From contig JAFEKR010000023.1 in the NCBI GenBank assembly GCA_019022495.1, positions 558,001 through 622,000 of the forward strand: a DNA stretch of 64,000 nt. Direction: 5' to 3'. The notes beneath the pieces are model-generated. The model did no database searches and was not told the DNA's origin. It saw nothing but the letters and a program-made list of their open reading frames with translations. Below, one piece after another: positions 1-11,367 of the stretch. The first letter of the stretch is position 1, and the number at the start of each line of letters is the position of its first letter. Position numbers and translations under genes: made by a program. Source of the DNA: Epichloe hybrida. Taxonomy: Eukaryota > Ascomycota > Sordariomycetes > Hypocreales > Clavicipitaceae.

Positions 1-430
1 GGTAAAGTACTATAACTAGAGATATTAGCTAATAACTTTAAAAAGAGAAGACTTAGTACTACTATTAGCAAAGAATATTAGGCTTAAGAACGCGAAATAG
101 AAGCTAAACCTAAGATTTATTAGGCTATTTTAAATACTTAATACTATAGGTAAATAAGCATACTAACTAGCGCTACCTAATAAGTATAGTTAACTATATA
201 ATATGTTTTACATTAGCCTATTAGAGCTATAGAATCGCTAGGAAGACGCTCTAGATAAGGATATGCTAATGCCTAACCTTAAAGATAATAATAATAAGTT
301 TAAAGTTAAAGAAGTTAGGAATTATAGGAAGATATATAAAGGTAATAAATACCTAGTAAAATAGAAGGGCTAGCTAAGTGAATATAACTAGTAGGTAGTA
401 GTAGAAGATATAGAAGGCGCTTAACGCGTA

Positions 431-1775
431 ATTTAGGCTTTCTATTAAAGCAAAGCAAGTAGGAAGTGTAGTAAGATATAAGTAATTCATAAGTAATAAG
501 GAATAAGGTAATTATAAAAAAGGCCTGGCCTTATTAGCCACTATTATACTCTAATTAAAAACCTTATTAGACTATTTACTAAATAATAAAGGAAAATACA
601 CTTAAAGAGAGCTAAGTTTTATAGGAAACCTATGGATTATAGCGCCTATGTAAGATAATACCTTACTATTTCGGATAAGATACTTAGTATTGTTCTTATT
701 CTTAGTAATTACCTGCTGTATTATAAGGTAACACTAGTGTTTTGCTATAGTCTAGGGAATGTACCCTAGATCGGAGGACTGTAATTATAAAATTATCTAT
801 GTATTATAAATAGCGAGATATTCCTAATAATTATCCTGTAAATTATTAGTAATTAGGTAGTGGAAAGGGAATAAATAGGTTAGGTAAATCTTATAATCCC
901 TAGAGTAAGAGTAGGATATATAGTAACTAAAAGTTATTAGCGTAAAATAATATACTACTAGTAGGTAGTAGAAGTAAACTATACCTAATTATAAGCGGAA
1001 GGCTAGTAAACAGGGGAGGAAATAACATACCTGCCACACCTTTATGGCACTAGTTAAACTAAATGCGATTTAGTAAGCTATATTTATGTAATTAAAGGTA
1101 AGTATAAGAGATAGCACATACTTAGTAAAATAAAAGTAAGTCTCCTCTAGAAAGATAAGGCCTTCTGCTATAATGCTAGCATCCTTAGTGTTTATAAGAG
1201 TTTAGATCTAATCTAAAATAGCAAGAAGATTAGTAAAATTACCCTTTATTATTACTATTACTTATAAAGAAATAGTTAGTAATAAGAAGGTAAAACATAA
1301 GGGAGAAGGAGCTAACCTACCCCCTCGTAAGTATTGCTATAGTAGATGTATTAAATATAATATTTTGTAAGCTTAGCATATTTATTGTTAATAATTAAAA
1401 CACAAGGGAATTAGTAGTTAATTTAAGGCAAGAAGGGCAAGATTAGAGGGCTCCTCTTAAACTTAGAGCAGCCTGTACATAAATAATATATATAGCTGTA
1501 GTTTTTTAAGTAAATAGACTTATTTTCTATAGTAAAGAGCTTAGGAATAATAGGGGTAATGGCATAAGGAAACTAAAGGTATAATAGAATCTAAAGGGAA
1601 ATTCCTAAAGTTAAGGGGGGAAAAAGTGCGTAATATAGTAGGAAGCTATAAGTAATTTAAAGGTAAAGGTAGGCTACTAGTTATTATTATTTTAATATTA
1701 GCTACTACCTAGCGAGCAGCTATATACTAGCTAGCGAAGGCTGTTTAGGAGCCTAGCTATAAGTGGGGGGATAAT
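431..1775. other. AT-rich RIP-like DNA without readable genes
   Basis: This stretch has no open frame of useful length and is rich in TA dinucleotides. It lies between the gypsy chromodomain and the putative 3' LTR, so it may be an unusual 3' region of that element or a further nested insertion. I could not recognise protein similarity in any frame. Confidence 0.5.
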
Positions 1776-1977
1776 TGTGAGGCCCACTTATAACACTAGT
1801 GCGCTAGCGTATCACCTAGTAGGTATACCACGCCCTAGGGCTAGGTCTACGTGATACTAGCGAGCTACTAGCTATAAGCCAGCGACTCGCACGCATAACA
1901 CACTTAGACCTAGCAAGCTTTAGTCAATATACGAGTGCCCCCTATACCTCTTGCCTAGCTATCCCTTTGTTCTCACA
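1776..1977 (+). repeat. Putative 3' LTR of the gypsy element
   Basis: A 202-bp segment begins TGTGAGGCCC and ends TTCTCACA, so its tips are inverted repeats (TGTGAG/CTCACA) of the TG...CA type. A polypurine-like tract (AAGTGGGGGGATAAT) directly precedes it, as expected at a 3' LTR on the + strand. It is richer in GC than its surroundings. The partner LTR is outside the window, so the assignment rests on the ends and the tract alone. Confidence 0.55.
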
Positions 1978-2898
1978 ATTTAGTTAGGTTATTTAGCTTT
2001 TACCTTTATTTAAAGTCTTAGGAAAAATTAGAAAAACTAATTTTACTTTTACCTAAGATTTAGTAGTATTCTAGTAGCTTCTAAGTACCTTATATCTTTA
2101 TTTATTATACTAGTGTTTAGCTAGGATATAAATCTATTTTAAGTATAAGCTATATAGTTAACTATTTTATTTACTATTATATAATATATCTATTATTACT
2201 TTATATTATTAGCTAGGTAGATACTAGTATATACTAACTTTATTTTATTATTCTAGAAGGTTCTTAGGTTTAACTAGAATAATATATTTTAATCTTATAG
2301 ATATACCTATAAATTCTTATAAGTATTTCCCTTATATATAAGCACCTTATATTATATTTTAATAAAGCTTTATAAGTATATACTTACTATAAACTTAGTA
2401 TTAGGTAAGAAACCTAGGAATAAGGGATTTATTAGTATATTTATCTAAGGGGTAACTATAAGTCTTTTACTTAATCTAGCTAATTATAAGTTTACTTTTA
2501 TTTCTTTAAGCTATACTTTTATCTTTAAAATCTCTTTTCTTATATAAGTATTATATAGCTAGGCTTATATAACCTTATATTACCTTTATAGCTAGTCTAA
2601 ATTATTATTATTTCTAGATCTAAGGTTACTATATTAGTTAAGTAATATTTACTATACCTTATTATATTCTATAGTTAAAGTATTTAGGTTATTACTTAAG
2701 TACTATAGGTTTAAGGCTTTCTTACTAGGTAATATAAGTATATTCTAAGTAAATATTTTATAGCTTCTTTATATTTAAATTTAGCTAATAGTTTATTTTT
2801 CTAAAAGAGTTTAAAAGTTTAACTTATTATAACTATAGTAAGAGAGATATAAATAAAGTAAAGGCTAAGACTCTTATATATAGCTAGAGAGCTATTAC
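1978..2898. other. AT-rich RIP-like DNA, unassigned
   Basis: Strongly AT-rich sequence with stops in every frame between the gypsy LTR and the 194-bp direct repeats. No coding similarity, terminal repeats or RNA gene were recognised. It is most likely decayed transposon sequence. Confidence 0.5.
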
Positions 2899-3092
2899 TT
2901 AGAGGTAAGTATATAAAGGTCTTAAACTTTAATCTCCTATATCTCTTATAGGTAGTCCTTATCTAAATACCTTACTATATGCATATAGCTATCTAGTAGT
3001 TACTTAGTTATTTATATAAGCTAAGGCTTATCTAAGGGCTTTATTATATAACCGTCCTATCCGTGACTCCCTAGCCTCCGTGCTCCTAACAG
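2899..3092. repeat. 194-bp direct repeat, left copy
   Basis: Begins TTAGAGGTAAGTATATAAAG and ends CCTCCGTGCTCCTAACAG. A second copy of the same length lies at 3504-3697. Most differences between the copies are C/T or G/A. On the - strand the repeat would start TGTTAGGAGCACGG, which resembles an LTR start, so the pair may be LTRs of a small non-autonomous element. A plain duplication around an inserted element is the alternative. Confidence 0.7.
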
Positions 3093-3503
3093 CAAAGCAT
3101 TACACTACAAATGATTTGTAGTGTATTTTGTTTTTAACAAATAATACATATCTAATCTTAGAAAATATATAGAGATATAAAACTTCTGTTTTTAGATAGA
3201 TAACTAGAAAACTACAATGTAGTTATTTTTAAAAGTGGGTCTAAAAGTGGGTATTACGTGTGGAAATTAGAAAAACTACATTTTACTACATTTTAGCACT
3301 ACAAATACACTACAAATGTAGTTTTTCTAACTTATAGGTAATAGGCCCACTTTTGGGCCCACTTTTAGATATAGTATTTTTCTACGTATTTATCTCTATA
3401 GGATTGTATACTTTATATAATAATATATTTCATTATAAGCTAGCTATAAAATGAAATATAAAAACTACAAATCACACTACACTAACTACAAACAATGCTC
3501 TGC
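3092..3503. mobile_element. 412-bp foldback / MITE-like element
   Basis: The spacer between the two 194-bp repeats has inverted ends (GCAAAGCATT at 3092-3101; AATGCTCTGC at 3494-3503, 9 of 10 matching after reverse complement). Inside it is a perfect 17-bp inverted repeat, TTAGAAAAACTACATTT at 3267-3283 and its complement at 3314-3330, flanked by further inverted AAAAGTGGG/CCCACTTTT blocks. It has no coding capacity and is less AT-biased than its flanks. No target-site duplication was clear. Confidence 0.5.
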
Positions 3504-3697
3504 TTAAGGGTAAGTATATAAAGGTCTTAAACTCTAACCTTTTATATTCTTTATAAGTAGTTCTTATTTAAATACCTTACTATATGCACGTAGCTATCTA
3601 GTAGCTACTTAGTTATTTACATAGCCTAAGGCTTATCTAAGGGCTTTATTATGTAACCGTCCTATCTATGGCTCCCTGGCCTCCGTGCTCCTAACAG
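3504..3697. repeat. 194-bp direct repeat, right copy
   Basis: Partner of the copy at 2899-3092, with the same length and the same CTAACAG end. The copies diverge mainly by transitions, some mutated in the left copy and some in the right, as expected when both were targets of RIP. Confidence 0.7.
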
Positions 3698-4520
3698 AAA
3701 TTTACTTTTTATACTAGTAAATTTTTAAGGTTTTTATAAGTTATAAATTATTTAAAAATTAATACTAATTATTTTTATTAATTACTTTTTATACTAATAA
3801 CTTCTTAGTAAAAGTTACTTTTTATACTAGTACTTTTTATACTAGGATTTTCTTAGTAACCTTTACTTTTTATACTAGTAATTCTTTTAAGCTTTATAAG
3901 TTATAAATTATTTAAAATTAATACTAATTATTTTTATTAATTACTTTTATACTAATAACTTCTTAGTAAAAGTTACTTTTATACTAGTACTTTTTATACT
4001 AGGATTTTCTTAGTAACCTTTACTTTTTATACTAGTAATTCTTTTAAGCTAGGTTATAAATTCTTTAAGAATATTATTCATTTTTATTAATTACTTTTTA
4101 TACTAGTAATTTCTTAGTAAAATTTACTTTTTATACTAGTACTTTTTATACTAGTAATTTACTAGTAAAAATTACTTTTTATACTAGTACTTTTCTTTAA
4201 AGTTTTATAAGTTATAAATTATTTAAAATTAATAATATTTATTTTTATTAATTAATTTTTATCTAGTAATTCCTAGTAAGAATTACTTTTATACTAATAA
4301 CTTTTTAAAGTTTTTATAAGTTATATACTATTTAAGAATTATTATTATTTATTATTATTAATTACTTTTTATACTAGTAATTTACTAGTAAAAGTTACTT
4401 TTTATACTAAGACTTTTTATACTAGTAATTTTTAAAGGTTTTTATAAGTAATATATTATTTAAAAGTTAATATTATTTATTTTCATTAATTACCTTTTAT
4501 ACTAGAATTTTTATAGGAAA
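3698..4520. repeat. Degenerate AT-rich tandem array
   Basis: About six imperfect units carry the recurring blocks TTTTTATACTAGTAA, CTTAGTAAAAGTTAC and TTATAAGTTATAAATTATTT. The last block recurs near 3735, 3893, 4044 (variant), 4202, 4315 and 4438, giving unit lengths of roughly 110-160 bp. Nothing coding is visible. It may be a decayed minisatellite. Confidence 0.6.
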
Positions 4521-4578
4521 AATACTTTATATATTAAGAACTTTTATAATTATAATATACCTTTATATAATAAAGATA

Positions 4579-4628
4579 ATTAACTTAATTAACTTAATTA
4601 ACTTAATTAACTTAATTAACTTAATTAG
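4579..4628. repeat. 10-bp simple tandem repeat (AACTTAATTA)n
   Basis: About five near-perfect head-to-tail copies of a 10-bp AT unit. The rest of 4521-4937 around it is AT-rich sequence without recognisable genes. Confidence 0.8.
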
Positions 4629-4937
4629 ATATTAACTAGGAAATCAAGAAAATAAGGGATAGTGTATGATTATACTAGTAATTTATATATAAATATATAT
4701 ACTTTTTTATTATACTATATACTTTATATATTTTTATTATAGCTCTCTAAAATAATATAAGGGTTATATTATACTTATAGCTAATTATAGCTATTAGGGA
4801 GGAATAAATAACTAAGGTATATAGTTTATAAAATAATATAAGGGGTAAAGTATATATATCTACATATTAAGGAAAGCTTTTGAAAGTATAGTATAAGTAT
4901 TAATTACTTTATAAAATAAAACACTTTATAAGATAAT

Positions 4938-5073
4938 TGTTGGAACAAAGGTGATATCAATCGCGCGTCGTAGCTGTAATTACCTAGCAAAAGCTCGGGC
5001 CGCGCGCGCGCCCTACACGTAACCTATAACCTAGCGCGTTAATTAGCTAGGAAATGTAAGGACATAAATATAT
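4938..5073 (+). repeat. Outer element left LTR, first part (136 bp)
   Basis: Starts TGTTGGAACAAAGG and continues into a CpG-rich stretch that has largely escaped RIP. It is cut at 5073 by the inner copia element and resumes at 12197. The two parts sum to 308 bp, exactly the length of the right LTR. Confidence 0.9.
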
Positions 5074-5897
5074 TATTGAAATGTAGGGAGCTAGTTGCCA
5101 GCTGGCAACAGCTGTACGGGTGCAAGCTCTACGGTCAGGGACCAATAGGGCTGCAACGTTAAATTAATTAACGTAACGTAACGGAAGGTTATAGCAGTTA
5201 TTAACTAATAGAATTTAATCTAGATCACTTTTATAATATCTTATAGAGTAATAGAATTGATTTTAGATATGTTGTATAGGCAATGCGGCTGTTATTAGTT
5301 AAGAGGACTAGCTATCTAGCTAGTTGAAAAGATCTTCTTCCTCTCATAGACTTACTAACTATATTAGTAGATTCGGGCCGCTAACGGGGTCTTACAGGCT
5401 ACTTTTGATTTTCCGTAAAATTCATTTGTATGCAAAAACCAAAAAATTAACTTACCACTATACTAGCTAGTAACCTATATGCACTAACTTTTAGTCTAAA
5501 AAATAACCTTATATAAAGAGAAAGCCCTATCTTTAAGCTTTAATTTACTATATATAAAACTTTTGTATAACCTCTAGATAAAGAGAAAATCATTGTTAAA
5601 GATAGCTATAAGGTAAGTTATATATAGGGTAACCTGCTTACGTCACCCTAGCTTACATTACCCTAGCTTACCTAATTACTAGTAGTGTAGTTATAGCTAT
5701 ACTTGCAGCCACAACGTAATTAACTAATTAGTTATCCACATAGTTAGTCGCAGCTATTAACAGCTGCGACGTAGCTATTAATAGCTACCCTCGCAACCGT
5801 TGATAGCTGCAGTGCAGCTGTCAGACTTGCAAAGTAAGCTAGTAATAAGAAGGTTCTTTAACTAGAAAAGGGCTAAAAATAAGTCTTATTTTTAACA
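5074..5897 (-). repeat. Inner copia LTR, left copy (3' LTR)
   Basis: 824 bp. On the - strand it starts TGTTAAAAATAAG and ends TTTCAATA, probably a RIPed CAACA end. A polypurine tract AAAGGGGG (complement of 5898-5905) abuts it on the interior side, which marks it as the 3' LTR of a - strand element. Confidence 0.9.
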
Positions 5898-5905
5898 CCC
5901 CCTTT
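5898..5905 (-). other. Polypurine tract of inner copia
   Basis: AAAGGGGG on the - strand lies immediately before the 3' LTR, where plus-strand DNA synthesis is primed in LTR elements. Confidence 0.75.
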
Positions 5906-8900
5906 ACAAAAGAATTACATTTAAAGCAATTAGAAGTGTACAAAGAGACTATAGGGTAAAAACAACAACTTTTAATAATAATAAATAAAAGGGAAAAACA
6001 GGAAAAATAAAAGACCCCCTTTTTGAATTCCTAGCTATTATTAAATATAGCTCCCTTTTTAACGTTGTTTTTAGTTCCTTATTAAAGGGAATTAGTTATT
6101 AGTTTAATAATTATTAAGCCCTAAAAGCTTAATAAAAGCCTAATAAAGAGGTCTAGAAAGAGGTTTCATAAGACTATCTGCAGGCATTAACTTCGTATCT
6201 AGATATTCAATCTTAGCTAAACCCTCTAAAACCTATTGCCTAATATAGTTAAACTTTAGTAATATATGCTTTATATAACTATATAAAGCAGGGTTATAAG
6301 CAGTAGTTATAGCGCCTTAATTATTGTAATATATCTAGATAAGGGGAGAAATAGGGGTTTTTAGCTCCTTAAATAAGCCCTAAAGCCACTAAAGCTCCCG
6401 GAAGGTCTCGCAGATAGTATTAGCTTTAGCTTCTAGTGTTAATAAAGCTATTGTACTAGCTTTCTTTAATTTCCAGCTAATAGGTCCGCCAGCTAGCTTA
6501 AATAGATAAGCATAGGTTAATTTTGAGGTCTTTTTATCCCCTGTAAAATCACTATTGCAATAACCTATTAGGCTTTTACTAACTAAACCTTTAGGGTCTC
6601 CCCTATAGATAATAGCAAGGAATCTAGTCCCTAATAGATACCTTAGCAGATTTTTAGCTGCTTTTAGGTGTTTTATATAAGGGCTAGCTAGTGTAGTAAA
6701 TAGCCACTATAGCGTAAAAGCTGTATCAGGCCTTGTAAGCAACATTAGGTACATTATAGTCCCTATAATACACTGATAAAGCTTGATTTCGCTAGCTATT
6801 AAAAGCTTAGTTATCTGCGTAGCTAAAACGCCTAGCTAAAGAGGTATGCTAATAGGCTTACTATCTAGCATATTAAATCGTTTTAAGGCTTCTAATATAT
6901 ACTAAGATTAATGAATTTTTAGTATTCTATTAGGCCTATCTCGTATGATTTAAACCCCTAAGAAGAATTCAGCAGGCCCCCTATCTTCTATTAGATAGAC
7001 TTTATGAAGTTCCTTTTTAAGCCTTTAGATATAAGATAAATCCAGTCTAATTAGAAGATAGTTATTAACGTACGTAATGACAAAGGTTTTGGTTAAAGGA
7101 TTAAAGAAGATAGCTGGGTTAGATATTAAAGGGTTAAATCCTAGGGATTTAAGCACTAATATTAGCGCTTGTTACCATTCCCTTAAGCTTTGTTTTAGGC
7201 CGTATAAAGACTTCTATAATAAAATTACTTGATCTTTAGAAGGTTTCCAGCTAAAACTTCTAGCTAATTTAGCTAGTTTAGGATTTGCCTTAAGGAATTC
7301 AATAAACCCTTCTGGAATAACCATATAAATCTATTGTTGTAGCTTACTATTAAGAAAAGCTCCTATAAAATCGATTTGTTTGATTTCCTAGTTATTCCAA
7401 GCCGCTAGGGCTAGTAAAATCCTCTAGCTAGGGGGAATGCTTGTGGCAGCGAAGGTCTCTAGGTAATCTAGGCCTTTAATTTGCATAAATCCCTTAGCAA
7501 TGAGTTAAGCCTTATATTTTAAAGGATTATTTTCTTTATCCTTTTTAAGCTTATAAACAAGCCTATTCTTTAGTACTTTTCAGCCCTTAGGGATTTAATC
7601 TTTCCCTATAAATTTAAAAGTACTAGCCTTTAGAAGCTGTTCGTATTCCTTGTACATAGCTTCTATCTATTTATCCCTTTCAGGGCTAGATATAGCCTGC
7701 TTCCAGGTCTTAGGCTCAGGGCTAATAGGATTCTTTTCCTTTAGCTTCTCCTGTACCTTAAAGCAGATTTCTTTTATGAAATCTAGAGAAGAAGGGGAAC
7801 TAATATTAACATCCATAGGGTTGATATTAGGGTCGAAATCGATAATTTTGTCAAAATCGAGGTCCAAAGTCGAAATCTGATTTCCTAGTTAAGTTATAGG
7901 CTGCGCCTATATAGGATCCGCTGGAATTAAGCCTTTAGGGGGTTCTTTGGGGCCTATAGGTGGTTTTTCTTGACCTACAGGGATACCTATGTTATCTATA
8001 GGGTAATCCTTTGAACCTTGATCTAGATGTTATTAATCTAAATTATTTTCCCCCTCTAAAGGGTTATCCCCTATAGAAATCCTAGGTAAGCCTTTAGAAA
8101 CAGGGCCTATAGGTTTTATAATCTTAATAAAGCTAGTCTTTGTAACTAGCCTTTTAGAGGGGATGTACACTAGGTAGGTGTTGGAGCCTAGTATAGCTAA
8201 AAGTCTTCTAGGGATAGTCCTAGCTGCTAACTTCTAGGCTTTAGGTTATTTTTCCGGGGGGATTAGAATCTCACAGTGAGATCCTATAGCTTTAATACTG
8301 CTTATATCAGTTGTATAAGGCTAATTTAGCTCCCTAGATAGCAGCTATTTAGGGCTTTCATCCTTAGTGGTATTAGCAGTTATATTAACCAGGTTAACAA
8401 CTACAGGTAATACAAAACACTATAAAAATAACGGTAATTTTGCCCACTGGATAGTAGCCCTTAATCGATCTAGAATAGTACGAATTAAACGTTCTGCTAA
8501 TCCATTTTGCTCATAGATATAGGGACTAGAAGTCGTAAATTTGATCCCTTTAGAATTCAACCAAGCTTGACAACTAGAATCAATTTCCTAGCCCCCATCG
8601 AAGTGAAGGTGCCTAGGATATTGACCTAGTTGATTTTTAAGCCCTCTGAAGAAGCCTTTGATAGCCTTATAAACAGTTGGGCCTTCCTTATTAGGTAATA
8701 AGATAACCTACTTATATCTAGTCTTTCGATTAACTAAAAATAAGCAAATTAACTGTTTATTGTACGGCGTAGGACTGATTTTTAGCGTATCCCCCTCTAT
8801 TCAATCTAGAGCTCTAGGGGGGTCAGGGATAGCTAACTTCCTAGGTCTTCTAACTGCCTTAGATTGATCACAAGCAATACATCTAAAATCCTTATCCTTA

Positions 8901-11350
8901 ATTTTAGAAAAATCAGGGATTCCTTTAGTTATAAGGCTAATTTTCTTTAGCAAAGGAAGACCTAGGTGCCCTAATCGTATATGCCATAGGCTAGCTAGTT
9001 CTAACAACCGTTGATATTGAAGATCCTTAGGGTCTGAATTAGGATCTAGACTAGGGCCCTCTTCACTAGTCCCCTGCTAGGCCCCTTAAGAACCACAGGC
9101 CTCTTGGAGAGGTATTAGGGACCCTTTTCCTCCACTAGGGCCCTCTAACACCCCTAAATCTATTTCCTTAGATTTATAAGGGACCCAACCTAGGGCTATA
9201 GGCAAAGAAGAATAGACTAATTCCCCTAAATCATCCCGTATGATTTCTTTAATATCATCGTCATTTTCGTCGATTTCGTCTAAATCAGAAGCCTAATCCG
9301 GCTTTTTAGAGGGAATTTGAACCTCTATAGGGTAGCTAATCGGATAGCTATGACCCTTAAAAGCGGCGTAGGTAAAAGGTCGGATGTAATGAGAGTTATT
9401 ACAGGGCCCTTTAGATAACTTTGGCGTAGATTGGTTTTTAACGTGAAAGAAAAAACCATGTTTTTCTATATCTAAGGTTGCAATACAAGACCTATCTTTA
9501 AGATAAAGTAGGTTTTTTATAAGGCAACCACTAGATATATAGTGCGTAAGTCCACTAACTATATTAACATCAAGCTAAGGAAAATATAGCGCATCTTTAA
9601 GCACTAAGGTCCTATATTTATTAGGATTCTTTTAATATAAGACCTCAAAAACAGCACTACTGTGACCCTTAGCGTAAATAGGGCCACCACCAGTTATAAT
9701 AGGGTCAGATTCCCCCTTTTTATAGGGGGTATAATCCCTAAAGACCTCCCTAGAATTAATAATATATACAGTTAAACCTATATCATATAATAGGGCCTTT
9801 TTTATGTCTTTGCTGTAATAATTAAAACCATTTAAGGTTTTAATTTCTTGATTTTTATTATCCGATTCACTAGAGCTAGAATCAGAGCTACTATCACTAG
9901 AGCTCTTATAACTAGTCTTATGAAGGCTAGGCTTCTTGTATGGTTTAAGAGCACCGTTAGAAAGGTTGTAATTTCCTAGCATAAAAGATCCCTCTCTAGA
10001 GGTCTCTTTATTATCCTTTTTATCTGATTTTTGACCTTTTTGCTTCTTTTTCTTCTTCTTATTAGAAGAAGAATTAGAATTAGAAGAGCCCTTATTTTCT
10101 TTAGAGCCTCCTTTCTTCTTCTAATCCTTAGGGGCCTTTTCTTTTTCTTTGGCACCCTTTTCAAGGTTTTTAGCCCTATAATTCAGGGCTTTAGATACTA
10201 TAGATAACTTATCCCTTTGTTCTGCTAGAAGGTCTGCTATTAAAAATTAAAGATTTAGGGCTTCTAGGGGAGCCCCTATAGCCCTATTTGTACGCATGCT
10301 GAATCGTTGCCTCTTAGCCCACTAAGGGAAGGTTGATTTTAGGGATTAAAGATATTGATTAACCTGATCTATCGGAGCAATCAGGACCCCTGAAATTGAT
10401 AATCTAGCTAGTAGATTATTAAAGACTATATTAAAGGACTCTAAAGTCCCCTTAAACTCTTGAAAATTCAGGTTATGAAATTCTGAATATAGGGACCCCC
10501 TCTGGATTTTAACGCTATGTGAATATTGCCTTACAAGTAAATTATAGGCTTCTTTAGGTGATTTTTGCTAAGTTATAGTGGCTTAGGGTCCTTTTATATA
10601 ACTATCCCTTAGTAACATAAGGATAATAGCTTGATTTAGATCCCCTAGCGCCCTAGAACTCTCCGGATTATCTAGAAAATTAGGCATGCCTAAAGCTCTA
10701 AATTAGATAGTTAGGGCTTGTTTCCATTATTTGAAATTTTCAGCTCCTTTAAGCCTAGTAGTCTCTAGGAAACTATAAACCCTCTTATTAAATTCCTTAA
10801 TAATTGAATTATTAAAGGTTGCTTGTACGGAGCTAGATTCAGCTTGTTATTCTTGAATAGGCTGCTAATCTTGCTGCTGACTAGCGGGCTTATCAGATTC
10901 CACACCCTTTATATAACTATTTACAGTTATAGATAAGCTTTCTAGCTTCTCTAATAACTAGTCTATAGTTGCTTGTTACTTAATAGCCTGCTCTTTTAGC
11001 TAGTTATTTAGAACCTCTTGCGCACTAGGGTTAGGGATTACAGGTCCCTTTCCCTTTCCTTTAGTATTTATTTTCCTTTTTATAGAAGGGAAAAGCTTCT
11101 ATTTCGCGGGTCCTTCCTTTTTTATAGAAGGGAAGTCTTCTGTATTTGAAATTTATTCCTTTTTATAGAAGGGAAAAAGCTTCTATCTCGCGGATCCTTC
11201 CTTTTTTATAGAAGGGGAGTCTTTTATAGCTATAATTAATTCCTTTTTATAGAAGGGAAAAGCTTCTTTCTCGCAGGTCCTTCCTTTTTTATAGAAGGGA
11301 AGTCTTCTGTAATTATACACAAAGTGACCTAAAAGGAATCTATAGTGATA
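5906..11350 (-). pseudogene. Inner copia gag-pol interior, broken
   Basis: The - strand carries gag, protease, integrase, reverse transcriptase and RNase H in copia order. Surviving open pieces lie at 9632-9982 (Ser-rich linker plus the protease site), 8801-9007 (GAG-pre-integrase with a CIAC motif) and 7667-7867 (just before reverse transcriptase). The YVDD-type box reads YVNN at 7061-7072. RNase H ends near 6,080 with an LEAKANTICETFREL-like region. Nonsense and active-site changes make it non-functional. Confidence 0.85.
11073..11322 (-). repeat. Three 83-84-bp tandem units in the inner copia leader
   Basis: Units start at 11073, 11156 and 11240, each opening TTCCTTTTTATAGAAGGG and containing a second TTCCTTTTTTATAGAAG block, so each unit is itself a degenerate pair of half-units. 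They lie between the primer-binding site and the gag region. Confidence 0.85.
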
Positions 11351-11367
11351 GAGCCAGGCTTATAACC
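11351..11367 (-). other. Probable primer-binding site of inner copia
   Basis: GGTTATAAGCCTGGCTC directly follows the 5' LTR on the - strand. It looks like a RIP-altered version of the GGTTAT-GGCCC-type site used by Ty1/copia elements. The tRNA match is recalled, not computed. Confidence 0.55.

Larger units (their letters stand above)
1..1977 (+). mobile_element. 3' end of a RIP-degraded Ty3/gypsy chromovirus
   Basis: Reading through stops on the + strand, positions about 180-430 translate into the C-terminal end of a fungal gypsy polyprotein: an SLLEL-like motif after an LPNKYS-like stretch, an acidic linker, then a chromodomain core resembling KYLVKxKGxLSEYNxxVVVE and ending in an RVIQAFY-like helix. 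That order (integrase tail, then chromodomain) is typical of fungal chromoviruses. The element probably ends with the LTR at 1776-1977, next to a purine-rich tract at 1761-1775. No intact frame survives. Stops arise at codons expected to be TGG or CAG, consistent with RIP. The 5' part lies outside the window. The 1.35 kb between the chromodomain and the LTR is unexplained. Confidence 0.6.

Noticed and set aside
9976..10164. Lys/Arg-rich 62-codon frame on the - strand
   Set aside because: Lies in the Lys-rich gag region of the inner copia element in a shifted frame. Not an independent gene.
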